Below are positions 4,517 through 5,301 of a stretch of 5,301 nt of DNA, one piece after another. The notes under the pieces are model-generated. The model was not told where the DNA came from and did not search any database. It worked only from the letters and a program-made list of their open reading frames with translations. How positions within the stretch are numbered: position 1 is the first letter of the stretch; the number at the start of each line of letters is the position of its first letter. This DNA comes from Clostridia bacterium (GTDB taxonomy: Bacteria > Bacillota > Clostridia > Oscillospirales > CAG-272), in the NCBI GenBank assembly GCA_017631215.1, contig JAGBTR010000189.1, forward strand, positions 1 to 5,301. Reading direction: 5' to 3'. Made by a program: the position numbers and the translations under genes.

Positions 4517-5301
4517 ATGATCGACATTAAATATATCAAAGAAAATCCCGAGGAAGTCATCGCCCGTTACGCCATCAAGGGCAAGGACGCAAGAGAAGAT
4601 ATCGAAAAGATTCTCGAGCTGGACGCACAGCGCCGCGCGCTGATCGCCGAGACCGAGTCGCTCAAGGCCGAGCAGAACAAGGTCAACAAGCTCATCCCGC
4701 AGTACAAGAAGGAAGGGAAGGACGTCGCTCCCATTTTCGCCGAGATGAAGGCAATGGGCGAGAAGGTCAAGGGCATCGACGCACAGCTGGCCGAGGTCGA
4801 GACGCAGTACACGGGTCTGATGCTGGGTCTGCCCAACCTGCCCGATCCCGATCTGAAGGCGGGCGGCAAGGAGAACAACGAGCCGCTCCGCTACTGGGGC
4901 GAGCCCAGATCGTTCGATTTCGAGCCCAAGAACCACGTCGACCTGTGCACCGATCTGGGGCTGATCGACTACGAGCGCGGCACCAAGCTGTCGGGCTCGG
5001 GCTTCTGGATCTATCGCGGCATGGGCGCGCGCCTTGAGTGGGCGCTGCTCAACTACTTCATCGACACCCACTTGAACGACGGCTACGAGCTCATTCTGCC
5101 TCCGCACATGCTGGAGTATGAGTGCGGTCTGACGGCAGGTCAGTTCCCCAAGTTTGCCGACGAGGTTTACAAGATCGCCAACCCGACCGACAACCGTATG
5201 CTGTATATGCTGCCCACCGCCGAGGCCGCGCTGGCGTCGCTCTACCGCAAGGAGATCCTGACCGAGGCCGACCTGCCCAAGAAGCTGGTCAGCTACACGC
5301 C
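4517..5301 (+). CDS. serS: Seryl-tRNA synthetase, N-terminal 60% (cut by window end)
   Basis: Serine-tRNA ligase is a class II synthetase that charges tRNA-Ser; it also supplies the substrate for selenocysteine formation where that exists. The visible part is 261 residues of about 425. MIDIKYIKENPEEV (1-14) is the classic start, and residues about 27-100 form the long helical-arm coiled coil that holds tRNA-Ser. LPNLPDPDL (105-113) is the linker to the catalytic core. FDFEPKNHVDLCTDLGLID (133-151), motif 1 around GARLEWALLNYFIDTHLNDG (170-189) and the serine-binding TAE (234-236) follow. It is read as GLTAGQFPKF (204-213), where many bacterial enzymes have GTGQLPKF. GAAAGG (4501-4506) is the ribosome binding site. 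Lysine is almost always AAG, as in highly expressed genes. The 50-bp leader has no terminator before it and is too short for a T-box. Confidence 0.95.
   Translation, partial: MIDIKYIKENPEEVIARYAIKGKDAREDIEKILELDAQRRALIAETESLKAEQNKVNKLIPQYKKEGKDVAPIFAEMKAMGEKVKGIDAQLAEVETQYTGLMLGLPNLPDPDLKAGGKENNEPLRYWGEPRSFDFEPKNHVDLCTDLGLIDYERGTKLSGSGFWIYRGMGARLEWALLNYFIDTHLNDGYELILPPHMLEYECGLTAGQFPKFADEVYKIANPTDNRMLYMLPTAEAALASLYRKEILTEADLPKKLVSYT

Noticed and set aside
1..5301. Noc binding site (CCCGGG-centred palindrome)
   Set aside because: No CCCGGG core was found when reading the window.

Overview
The window carries a chromosome-segregation locus of a fairly GC-rich Firmicute, most likely a gut-type clostridium. 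The order rsmG - noc - parA (soj) - parB (spo0J) - serS, with all genes on the + strand, is the arrangement typical of the origin-proximal region of Firmicutes. The exact Firmicute parS 16-mer TGTTTCACGTGAAACA occurs three times. Species cannot be named from this sequence.

Layout. Positions 1-578 hold no convincing gene. Most of it is a hairpin-dense, repeat-like region made of two diverged copies of one unit in opposite orientation, plus two further strong stem-loops. mnmG, the usual neighbour upstream of rsmG, is not present. Positions 579-1337 encode RsmG, the 16S rRNA G527 methyltransferase, and end in an intrinsic terminator that overlaps the stop codon. After a short intergenic stretch with an extended -10 promoter comes noc (1530-2522), a ParB-family protein whose four DNA-specificity positions read Q-K-R-R, close to the Noc code. 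Four bases after its stop codon begins a cluster of three parS sites (2527-2640), followed by a good sigma-A-type promoter (2681-2709). This drives parA (2770-3531) and parB (3552-4466), which are 20 bp apart. A 50-bp gap without a terminator leads to serS (4517 to the window end, cut off at about 60% of the usual length).

How the genes work together. ParB is expected to load as a CTP-dependent clamp on the parS cluster, and ParA ATPase then acts on the ParB-DNA complex to separate newly copied origins. Noc is a ParB paralogue that in Bacillus binds different sites and blocks division over the nucleoid. Its predicted site (core close to ATTTCCCGGGAAAT) is not in the window. rsmG and serS are translation genes that are linked by position rather than by function.

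The least ordinary part is the left 480 bp. The 99 bases at 7-105 align without gaps to the reverse complement of 299-397. They share a perfect 15-bp inverted repeat, two hairpins at the same offsets, and base-pair-preserving changes inside the stems. This looks like a mobile or dispersed structured repeat, or a structured RNA. I cannot identify the family without a search.
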